NCBI RefSeq assembly: GCF_000311725.1
Contig: NZ_HE978511.1
Location: forward strand, 178,610 to 242,609
Origin: Robertmurraya massiliosenegalensis JC6
GTDB taxonomy: Bacteria; Bacillota; Bacilli; Bacillales; Cytobacillaceae
DNA length: 64,000 nucleotides
Direction: 5' to 3'
In this document: positions 44,247 through 52,038 of the stretch, piece by piece
Layout: every line of letters begins with the position of its first letter
Numbering within the stretch: the stretch's first letter is position 1
Made by a program: the position numbers and the translations under genes
Notes under the pieces: model-generated
Databases searched by the model: none
Told to the model about the DNA's origin: nothing
The model's input: the letters and a program-made list of their open reading frames with translations, nothing else

Positions 44247-44447
44247 TTATAATTTTACTACATTAGCCGCTTGTGGCCCACGAGCACCTTCAACAACTTC
44301 GAAAGATACTTCTTGACCTTCTTCTAATGTTTTGAAGCCTTCAGATTGAATTGCAGAGTAATGTACAAATACATCATTTCCATCTTCAGATTCAATAAAT
44401 CCGAATCCTTTTTCAGCATTAAACCATTTTACTTTACCGTTTTTCAT
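44247..44447 (-). CDS. Cold-shock protein (CspA/CspD type)
   Basis: A 66-residue OB-fold RNA chaperone. RNP1 is KGFGFIE and RNP2 [23 protein letters not shown] and [12 protein letters not shown] match B. subtilis Csp proteins, nearest to CspD by its C-terminus. The frame is open 24 codons further upstream, but ATG 44447 with AGGAGG ten bases before it is clearly the start. A strong sigma-A promoter lies about 230 bases upstream, giving the long leader typical of cold-shock mRNAs. Confidence 0.96.
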   Translation of the reverse strand: MKNGKVKWFNAEKGFGFIESEDGNDVFVHYSAIQSEGFKTLEEGQEVSFEVVEGARGPQAANVVKL

Positions 44448-44705
44448 TAAAAAAAATCCTCCTAAATCGGCACAGGACAAGTGCCTTGTGTAAAATTCAC
44501 CATTTACAACGTATTGCATCTACTTACATTACTCGAGTCCATTTCGAAAAGGCTTTCATCTATGAATAATGCACAATATGAAATCATTATTCTAGCACTT
44601 TAATCTTGTGAAATCATTCGAAACATGTTGGAACAAGCATCTTGCAAAAAACAATCACGTGATAACGGCTGTTTTTAATATAACATTTTCAGTCAATTCT
44701 GTCAA
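44448..44705 (-). promoter_or_regulatory. Cold-shock gene promoter and long 5' leader
   Basis: TTGACA (44705-44700) and TATATT (44682-44677) on the minus strand are 17 bases apart, close to ideal. Transcription from near 44670 gives a leader of about 220 bases before ATG 44447. Long structured leaders let csp mRNA sense temperature. No other gene is seen in the 358-base space between the csp start and the yvrJ-like stop at 44806. Confidence 0.7.
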
Positions 44706-44805
44706 TCTGAATAAATCCGACAAACGCCTTTATATCAATGTTTAAACGTGTCGAATCATGACTGAACACCTCGAAAAATTACTATTCCACTTTGAATTTT
44801 TATGA

Positions 44806-44973
44806 TCATCTATGCCATAAAAAAGTCAAATGGAGCTCCTCCTTTATTTGCCCAGGAAGGCTTTCGATAGATTGTACGACTACATCTAATTTCGCTTCAA
44901 TACGATAAAGCAAATAAAGAGTAACGACGATCGGAAAGCCAACATCGCTGATCAAAGGAACGATTTGTTCCAC
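44806..44973 (-). CDS. YvrJ-family small protein (55 aa)
   Basis: A short gene of 55 codons. From GTG 44973 the product begins MEQIVPLISDVGFPIVVTLY, followed by LLYRIEAKLDVVVQSIESL, matching the YvrJ family: one membrane helix and a short amphipathic tail. The start has GAGGAGAGATGAAAG upstream. It follows the DUF1659 and DUF2922 genes, the usual company of YvrJ in Bacillus, though a hairpin separates it from them. Function unknown. Confidence 0.8.
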   Translation of the reverse strand: MEQIVPLISDVGFPIVVTLYLLYRIEAKLDVVVQSIESLPGQIKEELHLTFLWHR

Positions 44974-45002
44974 CTTTCATCTCTCCTCTCCTATTATTTC
45001 AA

Positions 45003-45033
45003 AAGGAGCCAGATACGGCATTCCTGGCTCCTT
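45003..45033 (-). terminator. Hairpin between DUF2922 and yvrJ
   Basis: AAGGAGCCAG pairs with CTGGCTCCTT around an 11-base loop; TTTTGAAAT follows on the minus strand. It could end or attenuate the two-gene transcript before yvrJ. Confidence 0.65.
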
Positions 45034-45039
45034 CCAACT

Positions 45040-45255
45040 TTAAATCTCATATTCTGTTACATTGCGTTCAATTATGCGTGCTCCCTTCACACTTGCTAAT
45101 CTTCCCTTTTGACTAAAGAAAGCATTAGAAGCAATAACTGCTTCCATCGCTGCTTTTACCTCTGTTGGTTCCACCGGCTCTTTCGGTGCATCTACTGAGA
45201 TATTGAAAGAGTTTCCGAAATCTGTCACAAATTGTAATTCTAATGTTTTAGCCAT
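45040..45255 (-). CDS. DUF2922 protein
   Basis: A 71-residue protein: AKTLELQFVTDFGNSFNISV, then EPVEPTEVKAAMEAVIASNAF and VKGARIIERN. This is DUF2922, a small beta-alpha protein of unknown role that almost always follows a DUF1659 gene in Bacillus. GAGGAGGTG precedes ATG 45255; the open frame further upstream lacks a ribosome site. It lies 45 bases after the DUF1659 gene. Confidence 0.88.
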   Translation of the reverse strand: MAKTLELQFVTDFGNSFNISVDAPKEPVEPTEVKAAMEAVIASNAFFSQKGRLASVKGARIIERNVTEYEI

Positions 45256-45300
45256 TTTTTCACCTCCTCTTGTAAAATTCGTTAAACAAAATCTCACTCA

Positions 45301-45519
45301 TTAACCGACAATTTCAAAATTGTCCGTACGTTCAACACTTATCACTGGATAGAGCGATAAACTGCCTAGTGCTTGTGCTGCTTCAGAAAGTTGGTCTGCC
45401 GTTGCCTCTTTATCAATATTGTTATAAGTTTTCGTCTTATAGACCGGCTCTCCCTTTTCATTTATACCTGTTTCAAACAAAAGGCGTAACTTTGAATCCA
45501 TAATCATTGCTTCAGCCAT
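45301..45519 (-). CDS. DUF1659 protein
   Basis: A 72-residue protein: SKLRLLFETGINEKGEPVYK, then TKTYNNIDKEATADQLSEAA and LYPVISVERTDNFEIVG. This is DUF1659, partner of DUF2922 and YvrJ. Role unknown. ATG 45519 has a strong GGAGGTGA site; the TTG at 45528 falls inside that site's surroundings and is rejected. First gene of the triad. Confidence 0.88.
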   Translation of the reverse strand: MAEAMIMDSKLRLLFETGINEKGEPVYKTKTYNNIDKEATADQLSEAAQALGSLSLYPVISVERTDNFEIVG

Positions 45520-45581
45520 GTTCTTCACCTCCCTTCACCTTTTATATATAAGAATGATAAAAAAGGAGACATGCTAAGCAG

Positions 45582-45611
45582 AAAAAAGGTACTCCCATCG
45601 ACTGGGGTACC
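45582..45611 (-). terminator. Terminator of the cstA operon
   Basis: On the minus strand GGTACCCC pairs with GGGAGTACC around a short loop and is followed by TTTTTT. It begins right after the ArsA-like stop codon. Confidence 0.8.
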
Positions 45612-46580
45612 TCAGTGACTGTCTATTTGATTTTTGATATTTTCTAATCCTTCTTGTAGATACGTTGTAAATCTCCTTAAATGCGCTAATGTTGCAATAT
45701 CAGATTCTAACATTGGAAGCATCACTTTTCTCGCTTCTGGAAAAACCCTTTCAATTTCCTTTCGATAGATCTGTTCATTGGCCTTTCTTTTTTCCATAAA
45801 CATTCCGTCTGCATCTTCCGGAATGAGCTTGTTTACAAAAAGCGTCTTCACATTGATTTCATGCCGCTTTAACATATCCATGGCTTTTCGAGTCTCCAGA
45901 ATGGGAAGTCTTTCTGCATTTAAAACAAAGATATACTCAGTCAGATTGGAATCGAGTAGATATTTCCTCACACTAGAGAACTTTCTCCGCCGCACTTGGA
46001 GCTTTTCGTAAATTGGATCCGTTCGACTTTCTCCGTCATCCATCCAGCGATGAAAGTTCTTTTCATTTACTTGCTTCCTTCTTTCTAACATTCCATCCAT
46101 CCAAACGCCCATTAATTGTGGCAATGTCAATAAACGTATGGTATGGCCGGTTGGAGCTGTATCAAATACAATCGCATCGTAGTTTTTAACTTCTTCGATA
46201 ATGATAGAAGATAACCGATCAAAAAGCGCAGCTTCTTCCGCACCAGGGGTACTAGCAGCAAGCTCAATTTGTCGGTGTACCTCTTCTACCATAGTGGCTT
46301 TTACAAGGCCACGCAAATTATTTTTCACTTCATCTATGTATCGTTTTGATTCTCGTTCTGAATCTATCTCAATAAAATCTAAATTTTTGTAAATGGATGT
46401 AAGTTCTCCATTAGAATTCAAATGAAACAGATCCCCTGTATTATGAGCAGGATCGGTTGAAACAAGGAGGACTTTTTTATGCAGTGAGGATAAATATGAG
46501 GCAAATGCAGCGGAAGAAGTACTTTTTCCCACTCCGCCTTTACCTCCAATAAAATATATTTTTTTATGCAGTAAATCCAT
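45612..46580 (-). CDS. ArsA/Get3-family ATPase
   Basis: A 322-residue deviant-Walker-A ATPase. The P-loop is FIGGKGGVGKSTSSAAFA, switch I STDPAHNTGDLF, and switch II VFDTAPTGHTIRLL. Arsenite pumps use ArsA, but there is no arsB or arsR here; the gene ends a cstA operon instead. With the cory-CC-star gene directly upstream this is a known Bacillus arrangement, so a role in assembly or control of CstA or another membrane protein is more likely than arsenic resistance. ATG 46580 has GGAGG eight bases upstream; the frame is open further up. Confidence 0.88.
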   Translation of the reverse strand: MDLLHKKIYFIGGKGGVGKSTSSAAFASYLSSLHKKVLLVSTDPAHNTGDLFHLNSNGELTSIYKNLDFIEIDSERESKRYIDEVKNNLRGLVKATMVEEVHRQIELAASTPGAEEAALFDRLSSIIIEEVKNYDAIVFDTAPTGHTIRLLTLPQLMGVWMDGMLERRKQVNEKNFHRWMDDGESRTDPIYEKLQVRRRKFSSVRKYLLDSNLTEYIFVLNAERLPILETRKAMDMLKRHEINVKTLFVNKLIPEDADGMFMEKRKANEQIYRKEIERVFPEARKVMLPMLESDIATLAHLRRFTTYLQEGLENIKNQIDSH

Positions 46581-46594
46581 TATGAATCCTCCTT

Positions 46595-46858
46595 TTAACA
46601 ACATCGAACTCCATCTAATGGAGAAGTTTCGAGTCCCAAACGTAAGTGCCACTGATGAAAACGTTCAAGCAGTAACGGATACAGTTCAAGTGTATAATAG
46701 AAAGCTGGATTTGGAATCCCAACCATTTCTGAGAAACATAGAAGCATAAATAAATCCTCTTCGTCTCTTAATTCTCGTGCAAGCTCTGTGCGATGAGGTT
46801 GCTCTAATATTTCTTCGTAAAGAGCAACAACCTTTTTTAATTGCTCAAAAAAATTCAT
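46595..46858 (-). CDS. cory-CC-star family protein (87 aa)
   Basis: An 87-residue protein ending in CC directly before the stop codon, with PAFYYTLELYPLLLERFHQW before it. This matches what I know as the cory-CC-star family, found beside ArsA-like ATPases and CstA. The paired C-terminal Cys could bind a metal or form a thioester/disulfide, perhaps as cargo for the ATPase. ATG 46858 has GAGGAG nine bases upstream. It is 14 bases before the ArsA-like gene. Confidence 0.78.
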   Translation of the reverse strand: MNFFEQLKKVVALYEEILEQPHRTELARELRDEEDLFMLLCFSEMVGIPNPAFYYTLELYPLLLERFHQWHLRLGLETSPLDGVRCC

Positions 46859-46886
46859 TAAAAACACTCCTCATATGGTAAGGGAA

Positions 46887-46912
46887 TAGAGACTAGGAAG
46901 TCCTAGCCTCTA
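46887..46912 (-). repeat. Hairpin between cstA and the cory-CC-star gene
   Basis: GAG-A-CTAGGA and TCCTAG-C-CTC form a stem with one mismatch and a 2-base loop. There is no clear T-run, so it may adjust the ratio of cstA to downstream message rather than end it. Confidence 0.45.
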
Positions 46913-46920
46913 CTTTTAGA

Positions 46921-48663
46921 TTACATGTCCTGTGAAATCGAAGGTGGATCATTTCTCCGAAAAGCACTAATTGCCTCTAAAATAATCCAGATGACTAGAA
47001 TGAGAATAATTCCTCCGAGAATAAAGAGTAATAGATTTGTATCAGTAGCTCCAAGTCCTGACCAGTCAAAAACAACTTGTTGCACCATTGCCCAAACGGT
47101 CATAGCAAATATAAAGACCATTGGAATAAAGGTAGGCAGATAATTACGTCCTTGACGTTTCAGCCAAATTGAAATGAGTAATAGGCTGACGCCAGCTAAA
47201 AGTTGATTACTTGTTCCAAAAAGTGGCCATAGTAGGTAACCACCTGAACCAAAGCCATTTGGACCTTTAGGGAGTAATACAAGAGCAGCACTAGTGCAAA
47301 CAGCTAAACTTGTCGCCACATGCACTTTTGATAGTGATTTAATCTGATATTCCTCTCCAATCTCTGAGATAATATATCTCATTAATCGAACTGAAGTATC
47401 CAAAGTAGTGGCTGCAAAACTAACGACAATGACGGCTACGATCGTTCGAGCGACATCTTCTGGGATCCAGATCCCTGTCGCTAGTAACGCCGCTCCATTG
47501 ACAAAATTACCTAAACCGCCACCATTTGCTGCACCAAAACTTGAATAAGCAGCCATAAAGTCTCCTTTGGTTGCAAAAAGAGTAACACAGGCGATAATCG
47601 AAATAAGGGCAAGTGTCCCTTCTCCTACAGCACCAAAGTAGCCAACAAAGCGGGCATCCGTTTCTTTATTTAACTGCTTAGAAGTCGTTCCGGAAGAAAC
47701 AAGCCCGTGAAATCCTGAGATCGCACCACATGCAATCGTGATAAATAATAAAGGGATCCATGAAGTGTCCGTTGCTGCTGCATTTGTCATTGGTGCTGTT
47801 ACTTTTGGTTGTAGCACAACTAAACCAGCATATAGAATGACTAAACCAACTACTAGTTGATGTGAATTAATGAAATCACGTGGCTGCAACAGTTTCCAAA
47901 CTGGTAAAGTGGAGGCAACATAACAATAAATCATCAAAATGATGATCCAAATAAAGAATGACATGGCCACTCCATCAAGACCAAATAAAACCGTATTCTC
48001 TGCTCCACCAAAGGCCTTTACTAAATCAATTTGAAGAGCTGGTACATTACTTGCGATAATAGCAGTAATGTACATCACCGCTAAGGCGATCAAGGATGGA
48101 ACAAGCATGCTTGCTTTTCTTTTATATACTGCATATCCAATCCAAATAGCCAGTGGAATTTGAATAAAAACAGGTAGTACACTTGATGGAAATTGAATAA
48201 ACAAATTTGAAATGACCCAAGCAAATACAGCATTAACCATTAATACAAGAATGAGTATAATAAATAAGAACATATTTTTCGCGCGACTACCGATAATTTT
48301 ACTGGTGATCGTACCAACAGATTGACCTTTATTTCGGACTGATAAAACAATTGTTCCAAAATCGTGGACACCTGCAGCAAAAATGGTACCGAGTATTACC
48401 CAAAGAAACGCAGGTAACCAACCCCAATAGACAGCAATGGCTGGCCCAACAATTGGTGCAGCACCAGCAACAGATGTAAAGTGATGTCCCCATAAGACCA
48501 GTTTATTCGTCGGTACGAAATCTACCCCATCTTCAAATTGATGTGCTGGTGTGACATAGTTCGGATCAAGTCGATAAATTTTTTCAGCTATCCACTTTGA
48601 ATAAAAGCGATAACCAAGTGCAAAAACGATCATGCCAATAATCGCAAGCCAAATCGAATTCAC
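46921..48663 (-). CDS. cstA: Carbon starvation protein CstA
   Basis: A 580-residue transporter of the CstA family with about 16 helices, used for pyruvate or peptide uptake on carbon limitation. GHHFTSVAGAAPIVGPAIAV near residue 57, VHDFGTIVLSVRNKGQS, SGFHGLVSSGTTSKQLN and the C-terminal LWPLFGTSNQLLAGVSLL are family signatures. GTG 48663 with AAGGGGG ten bases upstream is the start; the frame is open to 48870, but that part overlaps the promoter. Followed by the cory-CC-star and ArsA-like genes. Confidence 0.94.
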   Translation of the reverse strand: MNSIWLAIIGMIVFALGYRFYSKWIAEKIYRLDPNYVTPAHQFEDGVDFVPTNKLVLWGHHFTSVAGAAPIVGPAIAVYWGWLPAFLWVILGTIFAAGVHDFGTIVLSVRNKGQSVGTITSKIIGSRAKNMFLFIILILVLMVNAVFAWVISNLFIQFPSSVLPVFIQIPLAIWIGYAVYKRKASMLVPSLIALAVMYITAIIASNVPALQIDLVKAFGGAENTVLFGLDGVAMSFFIWIIILMIYCYVASTLPVWKLLQPRDFINSHQLVVGLVILYAGLVVLQPKVTAPMTNAAATDTSWIPLLFITIACGAISGFHGLVSSGTTSKQLNKETDARFVGYFGAVGEGTLALISIIACVTLFATKGDFMAAYSSFGAANGGGLGNFVNGAALLATGIWIPEDVARTIVAVIVVSFAATTLDTSVRLMRYIISEIGEEYQIKSLSKVHVATSLAVCTSAALVLLPKGPNGFGSGGYLLWPLFGTSNQLLAGVSLLLISIWLKRQGRNYLPTFIPMVFIFAMTVWAMVQQVVFDWSGLGATDTNLLLFILGGIILILVIWIILEAISAFRRNDPPSISQDM

Positions 48664-48702
48664 TATTCTTTTACCCCCTTTTCTAAAATGTCCTACATCC
48701 CC

Positions 48703-48732
48703 ATCATAATGAAAGCGTATACATAAAGTCAA
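48703..48732 (-). promoter_or_regulatory. cstA promoter with a cre box in the spacer
   Basis: On the minus strand TTGACT (48732-48727) and TATGAT (48708-48703) are 18 bases apart. Between them, 48709-48724, the + strand reads ATGAAAGCGTATACAT, an exact match to the CcpA cre consensus WTGNAANCGNWNNCAW. Repression by CcpA when sugars are plentiful follows directly and fits a carbon-starvation gene. Confidence 0.75.
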
Positions 48733-48937
48733 TGTATTCTGAATATTATAATAAAATAATTTACCCACTCTTATCACTATTACAAATGAACAAGCATAAA
48801 TCTGAAAATGACATATAATATCTCGATAATACATTAACTGAGTCGCTCCATCTAGCTCATGCTTATACATGTCGATTTATCCTTCTCAATTTAAAAATAG
48901 TCGATTAGATTAGGCTCAGGGAAAAGGGGGTTCATTT

Positions 48938-49252
48938 ATGGAACTATTAGATTTTTTAAATAAAAATTACTATATACTTGTTCCAGCACTATGGGTCGTC
49001 GGCTACGCATTAAAGCAAACTCCGAAAATCGCTAATTGGACAATCATTTGGATTCTCCTTGGGTTAGCTATTATGATCGGAACATTTGCTTTTGGCTTTT
49101 CTGTTGATGCGATTCTCAATGGCATCATTGCTGCAGGTGTAGCTGTTTTAGGGCACCAAATGTTTAAGCAAACACTAGGTGGAAAATTTACGACGAGAAA
49201 GGTCATTACTGTAGAGGAGAAAAAAACGGAGAAAATTGAGGAAACAAAATAA
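48938..49252 (+). CDS. Holin-like small membrane protein (Hol44 type)
   Basis: A 104-residue protein with two to three helices (about 10-28, 34-54, 58-76) and a highly charged tail of Lys/Glu. VPALWVVGYALKQTPKIANW and ILNGIIAAGVAVLGHQMFKQ match phage holins of the Hol44/phage-holin family. No endolysin or other phage gene is adjacent, so it is a domesticated or orphan holin. AAAAGGGGG stands before ATG 48938. It has its own terminator. Confidence 0.8.
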   Translation: MELLDFLNKNYYILVPALWVVGYALKQTPKIANWTIIWILLGLAIMIGTFAFGFSVDAILNGIIAAGVAVLGHQMFKQTLGGKFTTRKVITVEEKKTEKIEETK

Positions 49253-49343
49253 GTAACGGCACTAATTATTCTAACATTCAGACGTTTAAGTTTCCGTTTT
49301 TTGGGGTATTGTGTTATAAGAGTTAGGGTTTTGTCCTCTCCTT

Positions 49344-49380
49344 ATCCCTGTCGAAATTCCCCCTCGACAGGGATTTTTTA
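49344..49380 (+). terminator. Terminator after the holin-like gene
   Basis: ATCCCTGTCGA pairs with TCGACAGGGAT, followed by TTTTTA. Confidence 0.85.
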
Positions 49381-49441
49381 TTCTTCCAATTCTTTTCGAA
49401 ATAATAAAATAAAGATTCCATGAAGGAAATGAGGTGTTTCA

Positions 49442-50110
49442 ATGTGTGGTAGATTCACTTTGACAGATGAAATTGTTCAATTGCAAGCTTATTTTGAGTT
49501 TTTTAATGATGAAGAGCTAAGCCCTAGATATAACATTGCTCCTGGACAATATATTTTAACGGTTGTCTCAGATGGAACGAATAGAGTCGCCCAACATATG
49601 AAGTGGGGGTTTGTCCCTTTCTGGGCAAAAGATGAAAAAATGGGCTTTAAAATGATTAATGCACGAGCGGAGACGATTGATGAAAAACCAAGCTTTCGGC
49701 AGGCATTTCAACAAAGACGTTGCCTTATTTTAGCAGATGGTTTCTACGAATGGAAAAGAACAGAATCTAAAAAGCATCCGTATCGTTTTGTGATGAAAGA
49801 CAGAAAACCTTTTGCCTTTGCTGGTATATGGGAAACATGGTCAAAAGGAACAACACCTTTGACGAGTTGTACAATTATCACAACAGAACCGAATGATGTC
49901 ACAAAGGATATCCATGATCGAATGCCCGTGATTTTATCACCTGATGCATATGAAACTTGGCTCAATCCCACCTACCAACCAATTTGCGATTTAAAAAAGC
50001 TGTTAAAGCCTTATCCTGCGGAAAAAATGGAAAAATACGAGGTTTCAACACTTGTGAATTCAGCTAAAAATGATTCGCCCGCATTATTAAAGCCTCTAAA
50101 TGGTTTTTAA
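49442..50110 (+). CDS. SRAP-domain protein (YedK/HMCES-like)
   Basis: A 222-residue SOS-response-associated protein that covalently caps abasic sites in single-stranded DNA. The catalytic Cys follows Met1 (MCGRFTLTDE), then SPRYNIAPGQY, KMINARAETIDEKPSFRQAF, CLILADGFYEWKR and HDRMPVIL, the complete SRAP signature set including the active-site Asn, Glu and His. ATG 49442 must be the start because Cys2 becomes the N-terminus. It is a single gene just upstream of the tRNA-like sequence. Confidence 0.94.
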   Translation: MCGRFTLTDEIVQLQAYFEFFNDEELSPRYNIAPGQYILTVVSDGTNRVAQHMKWGFVPFWAKDEKMGFKMINARAETIDEKPSFRQAFQQRRCLILADGFYEWKRTESKKHPYRFVMKDRKPFAFAGIWETWSKGTTPLTSCTIITTEPNDVTKDIHDRMPVILSPDAYETWLNPTYQPICDLKKLLKPYPAEKMEKYEVSTLVNSAKNDSPALLKPLNGF

Positions 50111-50162
50111 AAACACATCTAAAAAAGAATATTATACATCAAACTTCCCATACTATTTGTTA

Positions 50163-50251
50163 GGGACTTGTAGCTCAAGTGGATAGAGCAACCAGCGGTG
50201 TCAATCAGGCACTGCATGTGTGTTTTGTAGGTTCGAATCCTACCAAGTCCC
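50163..50251 (+). tRNA. tRNA-like gene with an aberrant anticodon region
   Basis: GGGACTTG (50163-50170) pairs with CAAGTCCC (50244-50251), an 8-bp acceptor stem. TA, then the D arm GCTC-AAGTGGATA-GAGC, and a perfect T arm GTAGG-TTCGAAT-CCTAC (50227-50243) are normal. Between A50190 and the T arm there are 36 bases instead of about 22. Their best hairpin is GCGGTG-TCAATCAGG-CACTGC, with a 9-base loop that lacks a U33-type anticodon frame. No CCA is encoded. It may be a disrupted tRNA (the D arm recalls tRNA-Arg), an unusual class II tRNA, or a decoy RNA. The 8+5 acceptor/T helix recalls bacterial tRNA-Sec, but the 4-bp D stem does not. Confidence 0.6.
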
Positions 50252-50330
50252 TCTCCTCTCATTTCCTTCCTTATTAAGCGTCTCTTTTCCTAACAAAAAA
50301 TGGTATATTAGTAGTAAAGGAGAAAAAAAG

Positions 50331-50444
50331 ATGCTGATCTTGATTGCGATACTTTTCGTCTATTTTGTTTTTATAAATGAAACCTACCAAAGAAAACAAA
50401 CAAAACTTCTTGAAGAAATCAAACAATTAATGGAAAAGGAATAA
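50331..50444 (+). CDS. Small membrane protein, 37 aa
   Basis: A 37-codon gene: one hydrophobic helix (LILIAILFVYFVFI) followed by a charged tail, NETYQRKQTKLLEEIKQLME, that could form an amphipathic helix. AAAGGAG stands eight bases before ATG 50331, and a terminator follows at 50474. The frame is open further upstream but only through the tRNA-like region. Single-pass microproteins of this kind often regulate membrane complexes; target unknown. Confidence 0.65.
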   Translation: MLILIAILFVYFVFINETYQRKQTKLLEEIKQLMEKE

Positions 50445-50471
50445 TATGAGAAACTAGTTACTTACTTGACA

Positions 50472-50503
50472 AGAGCCAGAGAGGACATCCCCTCTGGCTT
50501 TAT
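50472..50503. terminator. Bidirectional terminator
   Basis: AGCCAGAG (50474-50481) and CTCTGGCT (50492-50499) pair around a 10-base loop, with TTTATATT on the + side; placed between the converging 37-residue gene and the metallo-hydrolase gene. Confidence 0.7.
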
Positions 50504-51438
50504 ATTGCCTCATAGTACCAAGTTCCATTAGTTTGATATTTTCTACACTGATTATTAGCCACTAAATATTCTAAATGGGCAAGTGCCTCTCCTATAGCAA
50601 ATCTCATTTGATGGAGATTTAACTGATGAAATAAAGCTTGAGTTACTTCATAAATTGTTGATGGCTTATTAATTGTTGTGTATGTAAATTCCAATCTTTC
50701 TTCATGATGACTCATTAGTTCTTCAATTCGGTGATTCGCATTCTTAAAAGGTTTAAAATGGGATGGGAACACGTATTCAGCATTCAGTTTTTTTATTTTT
50801 TCCAAAGAAGTAATAAATGATTGCAAGGGATTCGGATTCCCTCTAAACCGATATGAAATATTAGGTGAGATTTTCGGTAAAATATGATCGGTCGAAAGTA
50901 AAATACTTTCCTCTTTATTATATAAAACAAATAATCCATCAGAGTGACCTGGCGTAAAAATGACCTCATATTCCAGCTTACCAAATAGAATTCTCATGCC
51001 TTCTTTTATTTCATGCTGAATGACAGGATATGGCTCTACCCGTTCAGTATAACTTTCTTCATTCGAAGTTATTTGGTGTGCTAATTCTTCAGGGAGTCCA
51101 CAAGTAAGATAATTTCGCTTTTTCGTTTTTATTGAATCAGGACTCCAATAACTTAGTCCCATTTCTGCATCTACTTTTGTCATCCAAACATCAGCACCTG
51201 TTAACTTCTGCATACTGCCTGAATATCCAAAATGATCGGGATGATAATGGGTGATGATGATATCCTTTATGTCATTTTTCGCGATGATTGGTGCCCAAAT
51301 GTTTTTCGTCACATCAGAATGTAAGCCTGTATCAATTACCGTTCTTCCTCTCTTCCCATCTGCTATAAAACAATTAACATGGTTTAAGCGAAAAGGTAAC
51401 GGAATCGTTATTTGTTCAATTCCTAGCTCAGAAAGCAT
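50500..51438 (-). CDS. Metallo-beta-lactamase-fold hydrolase
   Basis: A 312-residue MBL-fold protein. The metal motif is IITHYHPDHFGYSG (HxHxDH) near residue 63; FTPGHSDGLFVLYN supplies the next His and LLSTDHILPKISPN the bridging Asp. The C-terminal winged region (VTQALFHQLNLHQMRFAIGE) resembles LACTB2/glyoxalase-II-like proteins with a C-terminal HTH-like domain. It probably hydrolyses a thioester or lactone. ATG 51438 lies behind GGAGGAG. Single gene. Confidence 0.88.
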   Translation of the reverse strand: MLSELGIEQITIPLPFRLNHVNCFIADGKRGRTVIDTGLHSDVTKNIWAPIIAKNDIKDIIITHYHPDHFGYSGSMQKLTGADVWMTKVDAEMGLSYWSPDSIKTKKRNYLTCGLPEELAHQITSNEESYTERVEPYPVIQHEIKEGMRILFGKLEYEVIFTPGHSDGLFVLYNKEESILLSTDHILPKISPNISYRFRGNPNPLQSFITSLEKIKKLNAEYVFPSHFKPFKNANHRIEELMSHHEERLEFTYTTINKPSTIYEVTQALFHQLNLHQMRFAIGEALAHLEYLVANNQCRKYQTNGTWYYEAI

Positions 51439-51603
51439 AATGCTCCTCCTCTATTCATCACAAGTTGAACTTTTATATAAATAAAATGATAACAATTTTC
51501 AGAATATTATACAACAGTTTAATTTTTGCCCCAAAATAAAAAGCGACAAATTATATGAACCTTTCCTTAATTGAAGGATAGCGTTCACTTATGCCGCCTT
51601 TTC

Positions 51604-51972
51604 TTAGATTTTATTGTCTACTTCAGAAGTGTCAACATTTGTTCCAAACCAATTTACTAATTTATCCTTTGCCTTTTTCTTTACTTCATCATCAATATGG
51701 ATCGCTACTTGAAATAAAGCAACACCTAGAGCACCTAAATCATCGGTAAAACCGACCCCTGCGACAAAATCAGGAATTAAATCTAGTGGAAGAATGAAAT
51801 AACCAAGTGCTGCTAATATAGTTACCCGAGCTTTTTTAGGCAACTCAGGTTTTTGCAAGGTGTAATAGAGCAAGAGTGCGGTGTAGACAACTGAATGTCC
51901 CGCTTTTAAAGCAAATCTCTTCAATTTACTCCAAAACTTATCCTCCGAATAATGCTTTTCCGTTCCTTCCAT
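51604..51972 (-). CDS. YkvA-family membrane-associated protein (DUF1232)
   Basis: A 122-residue protein with the DUF1232 core ILAALGYFILPLDLIPDFVAG followed by GFTDDLGALGVALFQVAIHI. DUF1232 proteins are small helical-hairpin membrane proteins of unknown job. The N-terminal part is basic and probably cytosolic. ATG 51972 has AGGAGTGTC upstream. Monocistronic. Confidence 0.87.
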   Translation of the reverse strand: MEGTEKHYSEDKFWSKLKRFALKAGHSVVYTALLLYYTLQKPELPKKARVTILAALGYFILPLDLIPDFVAGVGFTDDLGALGVALFQVAIHIDDEVKKKAKDKLVNWFGTNVDTSEVDNKI

Positions 51973-52038
51973 CTATGACACTCCTTCTCTTAATTTACAA
52001 TTATTATAACTCAATTTGCTTGAAAATACCTTTTTGAA

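Noticed and set aside
45612-46580. Arsenite resistance locus
   Set aside because: Only an ArsA-like ATPase is present; arsB, arsC, arsD and an arsenic-type ArsR are absent and the gene belongs to the cstA operon.
48938-49252. Prophage remnant around the holin-like gene
   Set aside because: No other phage gene, no att-like repeats and no composition change nearby.
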